Below the pieces are notes generated by a model that saw only the letters and a program-made list of their open reading frames with translations, ran no database searches and was not told the origin of the DNA. Shown piece after piece: positions 14,286-28,236 of a stretch of 64,000 nucleotides of DNA. Position numbers and translations under genes: made by a program. The stretch lies in the NCBI GenBank assembly GCA_007644065.1, contig VJWN01000012.1, forward strand, positions 361,758-425,757, read 5' to 3'. The first letter of the stretch is position 1. Every line of letters begins with the position of its first letter. Origin of the DNA: Margaritispora aquatica (taxonomy: Eukaryota > Ascomycota > Leotiomycetes > Helotiales > Discinellaceae).

Positions 14286-15396
14286 ATGCCTCCGAGATTG
14301 AACATCCCTCCCATTACACGAATCCTCCTCATCGTGCTCTTATCATCCTCACTTCTTAGCTTCGCGATCCGCTACAGAGGCTGGAATGGGACTGATGATA
14401 TAGTGATACCGTACCTATCACTTGTGCCCCAGCTGTCACTCATATATCCGTGGACCTTTCTGACAACGACGCTGGTTGAGAACAATGTGTTTACTTTGGG
14501 CATATCTGGTGTGACGATTTTCTATGGAGGGCGATACTTGGAGCGAGCATGGACATCTGCGGAGTTTGCAAAGTTTCTGGCAATCACTGCGCTGATCCCC
14601 AATACGATGTGCTTTGCTATCTTCGTGATCTTGTTTGCTTTGACTGGGGATATGAGTTGGACGTAAGTATATGCAGCTACCCTGAATGCGCCCTTGCTGA
14701 TGACACAATAGCTTGACTTCTGTCAACGGCACCATCCCTCTGCAGATCTCCTTCCTCGTCGCATTCTCTCAGTTGGTCCCTACTCATACCGTCACCCTGT
14801 TCAGAGGAATAGTGTCCATGCGAGTACCTCGATTTCCACTCCTCCATATACTGAGCGTGGTGCTGCTCTGCTTGACACCACTTCTGAGCTCTGCATCATT
14901 TTTCCTGGTTATCAACGGGTTTCTCACCAGCTGGACATACCTACGATTCTACAAGCCAGCTTTCCCAGATCTTGAGTCGTCACAGCCAACATCCCTCCGC
15001 GGCGATGCCAGCGAAGCGTTTGCTTTTGCTGAATTCTTCCCTGATGCAGTAAAGCCACTTGTTGCTTCTTTCTCAGCCCAAGTCTTCGCCATCATGGTTG
15101 CGCTGAAGATCTGCTCGCCGTTCAATGCATCTGATGCTTCTACATCTCGAGGGGAGTCATTTGTGCAGCGTGGTGCACCAGGCGGCGCAAGAGCAGAGGC
15201 GGAGCGCAGAAGAGCGCTGGCTTTGAAGGCTTTGGATCAGAGGTTACATGCTGCCACTGCGAACACGAAAACAGGTCCTCAATCATCTCAGGCCGGACCG
15301 AGTGTGCAGATACAACCACAGGCGAACATGGAATCACCTTCCACGATGCTAGGAGAGACGAACTACGTGCCCGATGAGGATAAAGGACCTCACTGA
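14286..15396 (+). CDS. TMEM115-like multi-pass membrane protein (rhomboid-like fold)
   Basis: Member of the eukaryotic TMEM115 family, which in animals is a Golgi protein linked to retrograde traffic; the role here is inferred. Two exons, 14286-14662 and 14712-15396, give about 353 residues. The N-terminal half has several hydrophobic segments (ILLIVLLSSSLLSFAI; LIYPWTFLTTTLV; FLAITALIPNTMCFAIFVILFAL; and two more after the intron). The family words FYGGRYLERAW and FLTSWTYLRFYKP are seen. No rhomboid Ser-His catalytic motif is evident. The C-terminus is hydrophilic with an Arg/Glu/Ala-rich helix. The ATG follows CCACA and is the first in frame. Confidence 0.82.
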
Positions 15397-18300
15397 GATG
15401 ATGTGATATGACGGCGGTGGATGTATGAGAAGATATATGATTATTCGATGGCGTTAATGAGACCTGGGAGAAGGCGTGTAATGTTTACTGTATATCAATA
15501 TGATACCCAGAATTTTCTGCTTCTTGGGATCTCTTCTATCTCTTCTAGTGTAGATTTTAATGAATTTCTTGTCTCATGTCGAGCACCCAAAGACTTATTT
15601 CCCATCTGCCAATATTTAATCTTGATCGAGTAGAATAGTGAACCCTTACTTGATCTTGGTGGAAACAATAGTCCCTTCTAACCAGGGGTTTGATAGAACC
15701 CAGTTGACTTTTCATATCAATAATCTTGTTAAGCTTGCCTATTTATAGAAAGACAAACAAGGTCTGTCGATAGCAGAACATGCCATTGTCTCGTTGATTT
15801 GTTTGTATACCAGTAATGCAAGGAAAGTGTTACTCTAATTCGTTGTATCTAAAGTTATCGAGGTATATATATAACCTTCACAACATTCTAGATACACACG
15901 TTCCTATATCACGACTCTATCATCTATCTCACTGACTTTCTCAGCATAATAACAAACGAAGCTGGAAAGCCCCCTTATGCCTTCCTTACTTTTTATGATA
16001 TATAAGGTACCAGATTTACAAATAATTAATCACCAGTACCTACAGGTAGGTAATATCCAAATTGATGATTGCTGCCTGAGGCCATAAAGGATTTCGAACA
16101 AAAGGATACCTTAGGATTGGCCTAGTCCGTCCAGTACCCCAGCCAACAAGGAAACATATTAAGCAATACCGTGCCCTTGGCAGAGACCCACCTTCAACAA
16201 CCTAAGACTCCAGCCAGCTGAGCCAGGGCACTTACCTTACCTTTATCCACTTTATCCACCACTAAAATAACCACTAACAACTTTCATGCTTTTCCATTTT
16301 CATTCGCTCCTGAGCTTTCCTCCGTCGTCGTGGTCGTCTGCATAAAAGAAAATAAGCGGATCCACTTTATTTTACTTGACTAGTTTGACTCCACCTAAGC
16401 TCTCAAAGTCTCAACCCCCTCCGATTTCCGATGATGCGTTGTTCAGATTTCAGCCGAGCCTTTCCCATTCCCCTTCCCATTCCCGTCCGTGGAGAGAGAG
16501 CTTCGATTCTTTCCATTTCCCTTTGGTAGGTCTAGGTTTTGTTCGCGGCTCTCACGGGACACGAAAGCGAAAGTATCGGTATGTGTCCGTGTTCGCACCC
16601 ACCACACACCCCTAAAAAGCGTTGGGTGGAAGACATTAGAGAACTGAACTAGAAGAGTGTTGGTTTTCATTCATTATCAATTGAATCGCTTGAGTGGGGA
16701 GAAGTGTGTAGGTATTTCTATGAAAAGGTGTCAAGAGGAAATGGAAGGTAGAGGTTCGTTGGTGAGCAGGTAGTTCACTAAGAACGGTAATGTTTCAAGA
16801 TGCGATTCGTGATTGCCCACTGTACCTGTACCCGAGAAGATCGGATGAAGCTGAAGAGGGAGGAGTGGTGCGACTTGTGTCATCGCGTGGTGAGATGAGG
16901 CTCGGGGTTGGAAATGGGAGGGAATCAAAGTGATCCATGAATAAATGACTCTCGGCACGGGGTTCGCCCTACGGTATGGATCCATCCATCTCAGGGGAAC
17001 GAACAGGCGCGTGCGTGCGCTGGGCTTTGTTCAACTTTTTCATACCTCCTTTCATGAGTAGCGTTTCTTTTACCAGCGAATAACCAAAATATGTTCCAAC
17101 CAGATCTTTGAATCTACGAGTAAAAGGTTCAGTATGAGTGTGGCGTCTCTCAAGTGTGGATCAACATCAGAATGTGTCAAAAGGGGTCTGGACCTCGAAG
17201 TGTCGTTCGACTGTGTTCGGAAGAGGGAGTGTGGCTTGTTCCTCCAGCGCCTGGTCTTGCGAGGGAGAGTGTGTATGTGAGATGGTGGCTTCATGAGATC
17301 AGAGTCTCTCATTTCTGGGGTTTCTTTTTCTTTGTCTTACTGTACATTTAGACAGGCTTGATTCATGTAGATTTGCATTGCTGAGCGTGTCGGCGAATGC
17401 ATACGTCGGCAGACAGTGACATGTCGAGCACACATCACGCTGCAGGATGATGGACGAGGATAGATGGACAAGCAATAGGAAGCAGAGTAAGACATGGAAT
17501 CGAGATTTCGAACGAGCACCGCGTCGACCTTATGCTGTGATCTCCGCACGGTATGGTAACGACGAGGGGTTACTAAAATCTCGTCGTATACGTTTCATTT
17601 TCCACCACATGTGGTGAAGCTTAGTTCTTGTGCTCATATATATCTTGACTCGACGATTCTTCTGTTGGGTTGGTCGTCCTCTTCATCTGTTGCAAGACGG
17701 AGGTACAGTACCGCGTACATGCATATCGTGAGGCGTTGGGCTGTGATGCTTGCTTGGTGAAGAGAGCACACATAGGATCAAGCTTATGCTGTCCTGTCCT
17801 GTCCCCCGGTTTCTCGGCTGCGTACATACATCTCCATTACATCTCCATGCCGCAGTGATGCCTCATCCCGAACTGACACAATCAGACACGGCGAACTGCA
17901 TACTTGTGCGTCGGTAGCTATGGCTACGGATATGTTTCTTGTAAAGTTGGGAGTTGGGCAAGCAAGCCGTGCTGGAGATGATTGATCGCCCACTTTTGCG
18001 AGCTATTTCTACCTACCCTATTCTGTAATGAAATTGGTGTGTTGGTGGTGGTGGTGGTGGTGGGTGGAGGTTGAGACCAAAATGCCGTGCATCATATCAT
18101 ATCGGTGAGCGACATGGTGATGGCGTCTGGGCGCCTCATGTCAGCGTGGCCATTTTTCCTTTCTTTTCTTTGTTCCGCTAAGCCCAGCTAGCTCTAGCGC
18201 CCGTACTTCCCAATCCACTAAATTCGATCTTCTGGTTTGATGTGGTGGGCTGGGATGGTGGCTGGCTTTGATCGCTAGGTTCTTGGCTGGAGCATGGATG

Positions 18301-21300
18301 GGGAACTTTAACCCGTGCGGCTAGGATCGTTATTTTCCCTTTCAACCTGGCGCTCGCTGGCGTATCTCGTAACAGGGGATAGGAGTGGTGGGTGTTGGTT
18401 GTTGTTTCTGCCTCTTTCTTTTCTTTTTCTGCATCTGCCAAGCGTGTGCCAATTCCGTTTTATTTGCCTTTTGGAAGGCACGCATGGGCACGGATGCCAT
18501 CCATGTTTTACCTTTCGAGGTGAGTTCGGTCCGGTCTTGGCATCGAACCTGGAATGCTTTTCCTTTTCTTTTCTGAAGCGACGGGAAGGGCATGTTTCGC
18601 CCCCACTTTGAGACGATCAAGATACCGGTAGGCTTGGCGGCGTCTTGGTACCGAGGTTAGGGTGGATACCACATGACTGAGTCGGTATTGTTCACCCTGA
18701 ATGTACCTTATGTAGGGCTCATAACCTGAAGCCACCAAGGCCATTTGATATTTATTTAATGGACGAGTTTCACAGTGACTTCTAACGAGCCTGTTCTAGT
18801 TCTCAATACCTTGAAGAAGAAAAACTAAGATGGGTGAACCCCGTGATAAGAGAATGCTTGCTCTTTGCTGCAACAATAGGCAGTGTGAATGGAACTTCAA
18901 GTAAGGAACTTTGCTAGAGCCATCTGCGGTCGTATTACAATTTACTCATCCGTTTGTTTGAATATGAGATATTGCCTCTGGTGATATTGGTATGTTTCGT
19001 CAATGCCTCTTGGAGTTGGGCAATTGCAAACTTGTTCCACTATATCCTCTATGTTCCAAGGTATATAAAAGGTTGCATAAAATGGTTGATGATCACAACA
19101 GGTTTCATATTTATCAATCTATCACCAGCCAGAGACACTGAGGCAATACAAAGCAGGTAGTCGATTAGCAAGCCCTTCTCCAATGCTTGACTTCGTAATG
19201 ATTATAACAGCACTTCGAAAACTTTTGCAAATACTGATTTCGACCTGGTCAAAGACTGAGACTCTGTTCAGAGATAGAACAGATCACAGACAGACCCATA
19301 AAAACTGTCCCATTCCTTCAAAATGAGATAGAACCTCAAGTTACCACTATCTCGGATATGGAGAGAGGGTATGTAGCAATACAAAAAGGAAAGCTTAAAA
19401 ATCCTGGATACAGCTACTGCAAAGTGAATGATGGCTATGGAATTAATGTCAAAGTGCTGTGATACAGTAAGTGTTTTCCTGAAGATAATGTTAGGTAGAA
19501 AGCGAGATTGTGAGCTTATCTCAATAATATTCATTCTTTGGATGTAAAATCTGTAATGTTTTGTCTCCAGAGAGAACCACAACAAACAAGGAATCATCAA
19601 GCAAACATCAAACCTTTCTTTTACCTCAACGTAGATCTCTCTTACATGCTCGTATAATTGACTCCAACCCTCAGTCTTCTTTGACACAGATTTCCGAATC
19701 GTATGACTTTGCGCCTGCCAAAGACGCCACTCGTTCCACAAAGACTTCGTCTATCGAAATCGAACCGTTTCTTTGATAGGGAGGGGAATGGCCCGGCCAC
19801 GCGAGAAACCTCTCGGCACAATCGCTGTGTGAAAGTGACATGTAACATACATTGCGCAGCCACAGCTTTGCTGGTGACTGAATCTGCACCAAGGCAATAA
19901 TTGCTGTCACGAACAGACGGCTTAATGCTACTTAAGTGGTGCAGCGTGTAGACACAGTCGGAATGTGCTCAATAATCAAGCAGTGGTTAAATTTCGCCTT
20001 TAGTAAGGTATTTTGCAGTCCTTCAATTTGTGTGTGTCTTGGGATAGGCTCATTGCGAGAAGAAAGAAACCGAAGCTCCTTGGTAATCATCAGATGTTTC
20101 TACAATGTATCAATTATTTAGTTTTAGTATAGAGTTCTTCATCATGCTTAATTTCGTCTCGAAGTATAAAAACGCGGGGAAAATACCAAGTGTTCCAACC
20201 CAGTCGCATCCTAGATCTTCAAAGCAACAATCCGAGGCCGGAAACTTGATATTCAACCTATCATGTTCATGCTCTCAAGCTTTCAGGCTGAGTCATGATT
20301 TGAGAGATGTCCATCATTCAGAGTGCCACATGTTATGCTTTCCGAATTATTTCCATACCAGAAGACGAAAATGGACAAAAATAATTCTTGATTGATAGAT
20401 ATCACCGTTTTCTTGAGAGATGCTTAAATAATACCCCCTTCAAACGAAAGCTGGACTAAATCCATGCGTTGACCTGCAGGAGAAATTGCTTGGATAACCT
20501 AAACTGATATGTTTCCCTCGCCACACAGAGGTGTTCCACAGGTCCAGCGCTGCAATGCTCCGCAAGCCTCCAGGATCTCTTGTACTATACTTGGCATAAG
20601 GTAGGCGTGAGTGGGATATGTACGAAAAACGAACCGGCTGCAGCAGAAGTGCATTACTTGAGCATATGCAGTGCAGTCTGCAGTGTGTCCGACAGGCATA
20701 TCAATGGAAGTCCCATTATCAGCCCAAAAAGCCGACTGCGAGGATATTTACTCGACAACTTGCCAGACCTGCATCCAACTGGTTTGAGCCGTCTGCGGTG
20801 TTTCTTCAAAGGATTTCCGAGTGAGACATAATCAACGCCACCAGTTGTTGTGGATGACTTTCAGGGAATTATGGTTATCATTTCCATCAGCATGCGGATA
20901 AAGACTCGCAGCGCCGCAGATTATGTGTCAATTTCGGAAGCTCACCATTGGTGATGATGACAGGCTGGGAGACTGGCAAGACTGGGCAACGCAAACCCAG
21001 TGTAAAAGGTTCCAGGGCTACTCTGCCAATTGTGAACGAATCATCCAGGGGTTTGAATACCTCAGCCACCAAAGCTATCCCTGCACTGTCGTCTTTTCCC
21101 GGACGGAGAATGCAACCAAGAGGACCACGAGCTCCTCACACCTCACCCTCCCTCCTCATCCCCCCACAAAGATTAGCTCTGCCGCCGTTATTTTATTAAA
21201 GTTGACGAAATGCTGGTTGAGCTGTGGAGTGCAGACTGCAGAAATAAATGCACTAAGCAATACTAGACACTTATCGGGTACTATTCTCTGATGAACCAAC

Positions 21301-22404
21301 CTTTGACTTTTTACCGTCCCATCAGGCCAGGAGTCCAGTCCAGCCTCCAGGTCAGAGCAGTTCCAGAGATGTGTCCCAAGGTTCGTCGCATGCGGTCGTG
21401 ATGTGATGTGATGTTCACAACTTTGTATACCAGATCTCCGAGTTTGATGCGGTAAGTGTGTCAGAACAAAGATTGACTTCGGACGCTGGGCTGATATGTC
21501 TGGAAGCTCAATATTTGACCGTGGCATCGTGGCACAAGAAAAGACTGTCTGTCCGCGCTTTTCGTAGCATCACTTTGACTTTGTTTCGAGGTTGCGGGAA
21601 TGCTTGGACAAGAGTAGCTTAGGGTTGAGTCGGTTGACTTTGATGGTGCATTAGTTACCCTAAGACCCGATGCTTTTCATGGATTATTTTGCTTAAGCGA
21701 TGCCAAGAGTACCAACAAGCCCGTCAAACCGAGCCCCTTTTCTTACTAGCGTAAGCTAGCGTCAAGTGGCACTATTATTTTCTACCTCATTAAAACGATT
21801 AAAAAGTACACCCGTCCCTAGTCCGTACCTACCTACCTTGTTACGCCATCAAGCCCGTCAAGCTCACGCTCCACCAAAGACGTGCCCCATAAAAGAAGGG
21901 TAAGGTGAGTTTGGGGTTTGGAAGGCACGACCCTACTGTGCTGCTTCTCCCGCCGGAAGTCATCATCTTTCTCTTTCTCCTCTTTCACTTTTCCTTCTCC
22001 TCCTCTACGAGCTTCAATTCGATTCAAACAGTATCGACTGATAGTATCCTTTCGATTTGCTCGTCACAATCGCCTATCCTTGACATCAATCAGCTTCACC
22101 CTTCATGACTTCGAAAAATCCCATAGAATAATCTCGACCTGTGCCTATTTCTCGGTCGCGCCACCAGAAGGAACTATCCGAGGTCGCATCGTGTTGACAT
22201 ATACCTTCTTTAACACAGAGAATATCTTCAGATTGATTCTCTGGTATTATTGAGCAAGCAAGAGCTCGCTTTCCCTTTAGTCCCCTCTTTTGTTCTATTT
22301 GGGTTGGCTAGACAATTATTGTCGGTCAATCATCGCGAACAAGAATATCGAGATATCGGTAGAGGAAGTCATAACGTTAAAGCCTGTCTTGGGCAGTCTA
22401 CGCG
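15397..22404. other. Seven-kilobase stretch without a recognisable gene
   Basis: Every open frame here is short and without family-like sequence. The longest is about 157 codons on the minus strand (19268-19741). Visible structure includes pyrimidine-rich tracts (16240-16560), a (GGT)n run near 18040-18063, and TACCTACCTACCTT near 21826-21839. The right end is the promoter and leader of SSN6, with CT-rich sequence at 21955-22020. I recognise no tRNA, snRNA or transposase. It could hold a long non-coding transcript or very decayed repeats, but neither can be shown here. Confidence 0.4.
22105..22131 (+). promoter_or_regulatory. Eight-codon uORF in the presumed SSN6 leader
   Basis: An ATG at 22105 opens an 8-codon frame ending TAA 22129-22131, about 274 bases before the SSN6 start. 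I found no other ATG between it and 22405. Regulatory only if transcription starts upstream, which is plausible given the CT-rich tract at 21955-22020 but unproven. Confidence 0.25.
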
Positions 22405-25400
22405 ATGGCTTCTCATCATCCATCACCACCATCTGGTATGCAGATGCAGCATCATGGTCCACCAAATGGTCCTCCACCGCCGGGTATGGCGCCGCAACAA
22501 CAACCACCACCGAGGGCTGCACTTCCCCAAACAATGCAGCAGATGAATGAGGCAGTTTGGCTACAGATTGGTAAGTTTTTTTTTTTTTTTTGCCTCGTTG
22601 AGCTTTTCGCGTACTTACTCGTCTTCTATAGGAAGCTTTGCGGAGCTCATGGGAGCCTTTGAAGAGGCTATGGTCTCTTATGAACATGCTCTTCGAGCAA
22701 ATCCAAGATCCATTCCGGCTATGAATGCGATCAGCTGCATATTGCGCACCCAGGAGCAGTTCCACAAAGCCGTCGATTTCCTTCAACAAATTCTCACTCT
22801 TGATAATAATAATGGCGATGTATGGGGCAGTCTTGGTAAGTAAACCATCAAATGAGATGTGTACTCTCAAGCCTACTAACATTTGCCCAGGTCACTGTTA
22901 TCTGATGATGGATGATCTGCAACAAGCATATTCAGCATATCAACAAGCTCTCTACCATCTGCGAGATCCAAAGGTATGTACATGGAAATGGGCACATTGT
23001 AATCCAAACAATAACATATTCTGTTAGGAGCCAAAACTCTGGTATGGCATCGGAATCTTGTACGACAGATACGGATCTCTCGAGCATGCAGAAGAAGCTT
23101 TTTCGCAGGTCATGCGAATGCAGCCAGATTTTGAGAAGGCAAATGAGATATACTTCCGTCTCGGCATAATTTACAAGCAGCAACAGAAGTATCAGCAAAG
23201 TTTGGAGGTACGCAAAAAGTTAACCAACAATGCTCTGTCGCACAAATCTGACCGCTTTCTAGTGTTTCCGATACATTGTTTCGGTGCCACCTACGCCATT
23301 GACCGAGGAAGATATCTGGTTCCAAATCGGACACGTCCATGAGCAACAGAAGGATGTAGGTCTACTTCATTAATTCCAGCGCTTGCATTGACTGATCATT
23401 ATCTAGTATGATAATGCGAAGAATGCATACCGACGCGTTCTTGAGCGTGATCCAAATCACGCAAAAGTCCTCCAGCAACTTGGATGGCTACACCACCAGC
23501 AGAGCAACAGCTTTAGCAGTCAGGAGCAAGCGATTGAGTACTTGGAGAAGTCAGTCAGCTCAGGTAAGTTCAACACAAGCGAACCTCATAGCATTGTACG
23601 TACTGACACGTGGCAGACCAAGGTGATGCACAGAGTTGGTACTTGCTTGGACGTTGTTACATGTCACAGCAGAAGTATCCTAAGGCGTACGAGGCTTATC
23701 AGCAAGCGGTTTACCGCGATGGACGGAATCCAACCTTCTGGTGCTCCATTGGTGTCTTGTACTACCAGATAAATCAGTACCGAGATGCACTAGATGCATA
23801 CTCCCGAGCAATTCGCCTCAATCCGTACATTTCCGAGGTCTGGTACGACCTGGGGACTTTGGTAAGTTTGCTATCTTTTCGCCTGATTTTGTTTGGGACA
23901 CAAACTGATCATTGGTGCAGTATGAATCATGCAACAATCAAATCACTGATGCTCTGGATGCATACCAACGCGCTGCAGAGCTTGATCCGTCCAATGTCCA
24001 CATCAAGGCAAGGCTGCAATTATTACGGAGTGGACAAACCAACGGAATTCCTTTGCAAACTAGTGCTCCTCCTCCTCAAGATGTTCACCCTCAAGCCTAC
24101 CAAGCCACAGGAGCTGTTGGTCCACCAGGTCCACAATGGGGTAATTCATCACAGCAAAACCCCCCACCAGGGCCTCCCGTGGGACCACCTGCCAACGGTT
24201 GGGGAGCAAGACTTGCTGAGATCAATCCTCCACAGCATCCAGTGAATCCATATGAGCAGCGTGATGGCGGCCGTGGACCAGGACAGATTCCTCCTCCTCG
24301 TGTCCCAAGCCCACGTCAACCTGAGCAGATGCGACCATATCCAGGACCTGGATCTGGCGCCGAACGAGTTGGACCTCCGCCACCTCCACCACCGCCTCCT
24401 CCCCCTCGCCGTTCTCCTCCTCGCGAGCACCATGCTGCAATGGGACCATATCCGGGATCATTACCACAACCACCTCCTCAGCAGATTCCTCAACCTCCTC
24501 CACAGAGAATTTCTAATCCTAATTATGCCCCTCCTTCCGTGCTTGCACCCAACAATCGCCCGGACATGAATGGACCTGGGCCTTCTGGACCACTACCACC
24601 ATTTGGACGTGTTAATAGTCCTCGCCCAGATGGCCGTCCAATTGTGGATGCTCGGATGCCCTCCCCAAAGACAACCTATCCCCATCAACAGCCTTATCCC
24701 CATCATCTTGAAATGTCTACCCCTGGTGGCATTGAGAGTGGAGGTCCTCCATTGGCTTCGGCTGCTGCTGAAGCTGAGCGCAATGGTGAACGGCCTTCTT
24801 CGGTTCAACCAAAGCGCATGCGAGAATGGGAAGATGAGTCTACACCCATAAAGAAGCCTGCATCGGAAGAGAACAGGGCTCGCATGGAGGATATGCATCA
24901 CCGTCGACCCTCGACACCTCCTAGAGAGCAATTCAGACGCAGCTCCTCCGAGGCTCGCCGTGCCGATGAGCAAAGACGTGCCGAAGAACAACGTCGAATC
25001 GACGATCAGCGTCGTGATGAGCAACGTCGTGTTGAAGAACAACGCAGAGCAAATGAGAATTATCATCCTTCTGAGGCAGCTCACCATCCACCTACACATG
25101 GATTGCCACCACAGCACTTACCTCCTATGCAACAGGGGCCACCTCCCCCGCCGCATACACCAGTTCATGAATTGCCACCTCCTCCACCACCTCCAGCCCC
25201 AAAGGACTACCCCATGGAGAACAGAGATCGTGAGAGAGAACGTGTAGAGCATGCTCCTCCACCACCGCCGCCACCACCTCAGGCTCCAGAGGAGCCTGAA
25301 CGTGCTGCACGCAAAATGGAAGTTGATGAGGACTATGATGATGATGGAGAGGAGGACAAGAAGGGCGGGATTGTTTCGGGACCAGCATCAGCCGCTGGAG

Positions 25401-25480
25401 ATGCCAAAGCCTCACCCACGGGTGTGAATGGCCATGCCCCTAACGGCGTTACCAATGGTCAGCCAAAGGCTGAATCATAA
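22405..25480 (+). CDS. SSN6: TPR co-repressor SSN6/CYC8
   Basis: Nuclear partner of Tup1/RcoA in general transcriptional repression, including glucose repression. Eight exons: 22405-22570, 22632-22835, 22891-22973, 23028-23207, 23263-23355, 23407-23563, 23617-23861 and 23921-25480, about 895 residues. A short Pro/Gln/His-rich N-terminus is followed by about ten tandem TPRs, with typical W-LG-Y-A-P spacing, for example SWYLLGRCYMSQQKYPKAYE and FWCSIGVLYYQINQYRDALD. The repeats end near residue 400. The remainder is low-complexity: Pro-rich runs, an Arg/Glu/Gln charged repeat (RRADEQRRAEEQRR type, near 24955-25055) and an acidic patch before the C-terminus. Introns sit within the TPR part only. 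All junctions keep frame. Confidence 0.93.
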
Positions 25481-26160
25481 TTTAGGGGTAGATATTATTC
25501 GAGGAGTGGTTCTTGATGATCTTTTTGATGAGTGTGTACAGACTTGAATGAACGTTGCTTTAATAATCCTATAATCCTTATGCAATGTGAATACTTGACT
25601 GCCTGGAATTGGTGGTATGACTGGCGAGCTCAAGAATAATCCTCTATAACAGCAATAATACGCTGAGATCATAAACTGGGTAATTCTCAGGACTTCGAAA
25701 ACAGTTTACTTTCTTGATGCAAATGGCTTTGACATATCCACAATGTTTACATGCCTATTATATTTTCGAGGACTCTCACCCAATAGAGCGACTTCCATAG
25801 ATTTCCTCAAGAAGTGGGTTGGGCGTGTTGTTATTGGAGGTAATCGATCCATCGAACAGAGACTCTCTTGGGGTTGTCTATGATTGTACTTTTACCATTA
25901 TTATTTGTTATCTTGGGAGTAGCTTGCTTGTGGAAGGGTAATATGTTGTATCGGTCGAGAAGATATATAGTGTTAGGCTTGAAGAGTAAAGCAGCAGTTT
26001 AGAGAGAAGAACAGATTGAGGAAAATAGGTAAGTGTGTGAGTAGGTAAAGGGAGCTGGAGAGTTCTATAGATACTGTTGAGAATGGCAGGGTGGGTATTG
26101 AGGTATGACGATATATATTTGTGTCTGTTGGTTGGTTGTTTATATATAGCAAAGGTCATC

Positions 26161-26600
26161 GTGGTTGAAGATTTTTGTGGTGAAGGGCTTGTTGTAATAA
26201 AGGCTCGCTGTGCTTAGGCAATGTCGTGACTGTCAATTATTGTGATCGAGGGGTATCGTGATCGAAGGTTGTTGCGATTGAGAATTGATACCCATGTTCT
26301 AGGGCTGTCGAAATCGAAGGTTATTGTACTTAAATTCTGTGATGATTGAAGATTGTTCTGACTGCGGGTTTGTATGCTCGTGGGTGGTTGTGCTCGAGAG
26401 TTATTGTGCTATAAATTTCTTGTGATTAAGAGTGGTGGTGAATGAGGACTTTTGTGCTCAAGGGTCCTTGTGCTTGAGCGGTCTCGTGGTTCTGAATTCT
26501 TGTGATCGAGGGTCATTGTGCTTGAGAAGTGTTTTGTTGTGACTAGAAGCCATCTTGATCGAGGGTTATAGTGAACAAGGGTTATCATACTAGTTAGATT
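26161..26600. repeat. Degenerate minisatellite, unit near 16-19 bp
   Basis: Repeated variants of a word close to TTGTGATCGAGGGTTA run across about 440 bp, for example at 26240-26257, 26258-26275, 26388-26405, 26500-26518 and 26561-26577. Copies alternate GATCGAGG, GCTCGAGG and GATTGAAG forms and differ in length, so no long open frame results. It resembles an old, diverged tandem array. Boundaries are approximate. Confidence 0.6.
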
Positions 26601-28236
26601 AAGCCTGTCTTGTTAAAGAACGAAATATAGACATTCGTAGACTTTGACTTAGAGGCATATCTGCAAGCCGCTGTAGTGCCTCGGCTGTGCAGTTTGTGGT
26701 TATTCTTCTGTACTTGAATCCCTTGGAATTCACTTTAGGCATTGGTGAATTCGTTCAAGTGTATACAAACCTTTTGAGAATGGAAAGCTTGGAGTTCAAC
26801 TTGGTTCATTGTGTAAAACAATGATTTGCAGAATGTGGTTAGCATTTGAGTTTTCTTGGTGAATTCTTGTTGAGTTCAACTTTGGAAAGCAAAACACACT
26901 CCCCTTTGTAATACCAACTTGCAATAACACACACAGAGTCCGATTCATGTTCATTTCATGTTTCACAAAGCCATTGTGTCTATTTCTCTATGTTGCGTGT
27001 GATTTTAGCTGTATTGAACACGCCCACGGATGTGCGTATCTTTGAGTTTTTTTTGGGGGGGGGGGTTTTCATAAAGCATGAAGCTGACTCTTTATAGGTA
27101 TGAACAATGTCTTTAAGTTGAGTTCAATGGCACAGGAAATCACTTCTTCACGAGGTGATTAAATAAGGCACTTCTATGGACTTGACGATTACACTTTTGG
27201 AGGTTGCCACCATCTGCCGTGGCGTTCTTTTCTGAAATTCAATTTGAATAACGAAAAAAGTAGAAGAAAACCGAAAATGAACAAAGGATTGAAAGTCTTC
27301 ATTACCTTATGGAGCTCAATTATATACAATACTACAGACACTAAATTCTTCATCACAAACTCGATGTCGATTGACGGTGACATTTGAATCAAATGGTTGT
27401 CATTGTCCTTACCTATTGAACTATTTACCGATCATCCCGACCACGAGGAACGTCATGACTGTCATGAATAATCGATGGACAGTACATATTCTAACATTTG
27501 GTTGAAAATCAATTATCGCATCCATTTTGTTATAGGATGAGATAGCGCAGTTACCTTTTCAGGGTGATTCAAGTTACTGAGCATTTCAAATCCAATTACA
27601 ACTACTCTTCAAGTTGAGGTTTATCTGGAGACCATTTTTGGTTGGGGTATACCACTAATTTTCTGCATTTTTGGGCCATCTGTGATCCAGGAGACAAACC
27701 AAGGCAGCTGTGAGCATTAAACTAAAAGATTTCAAAGTAGATAGACTATTCAATACAATTGCAAGCTTCTGTATTCAGGTTAGATCATATCCGTCGCTCT
27801 TTGGTGCTTGGTCTTTCAGGTTCATTGTCGTCATTTGTGTCTCCCGTCCTAAACACAATACCCTGATTAAAAGTTCTTCAATTGCATATAAACGATTGTA
27901 TTTTGATTGGGCCCGTTAGATAACAAAAAGAAGGTCGTGTCCTCCCGTCTTGAGGGAGAGCTGCAATCGACATTTGATGATGATGTAGTCTGGGATTATA
28001 TAGGATAAAATTGTGGTGAGCAGAACCCGATATGCAAAAGAACCGCCTTGTGTTATGCCTTTCTCGATTATTTTGTACATTTTGACAAAAAGACTGAAGC
28101 TAGGACTTATCAATAACAAATACACTCTTGGATATGTTAAAGGAGAATGATTACCTCAGTTGTTTTTGGTTGAGTTTCAATTCACGTGATACATTTAATT
28201 GAAATACCAAAATAGTTTTTGTGGAGGTGTCAAATC

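Noticed and set aside
19268..19741. Minus-strand frame of 157 codons in the gene desert
   Set aside because: No recognisable motif, domain or conserved look; plausible by chance in AT-rich DNA.
24593..25117. Open frame of 174 codons on the minus strand
   Set aside because: Shadow of the low-complexity C-terminal part of SSN6.
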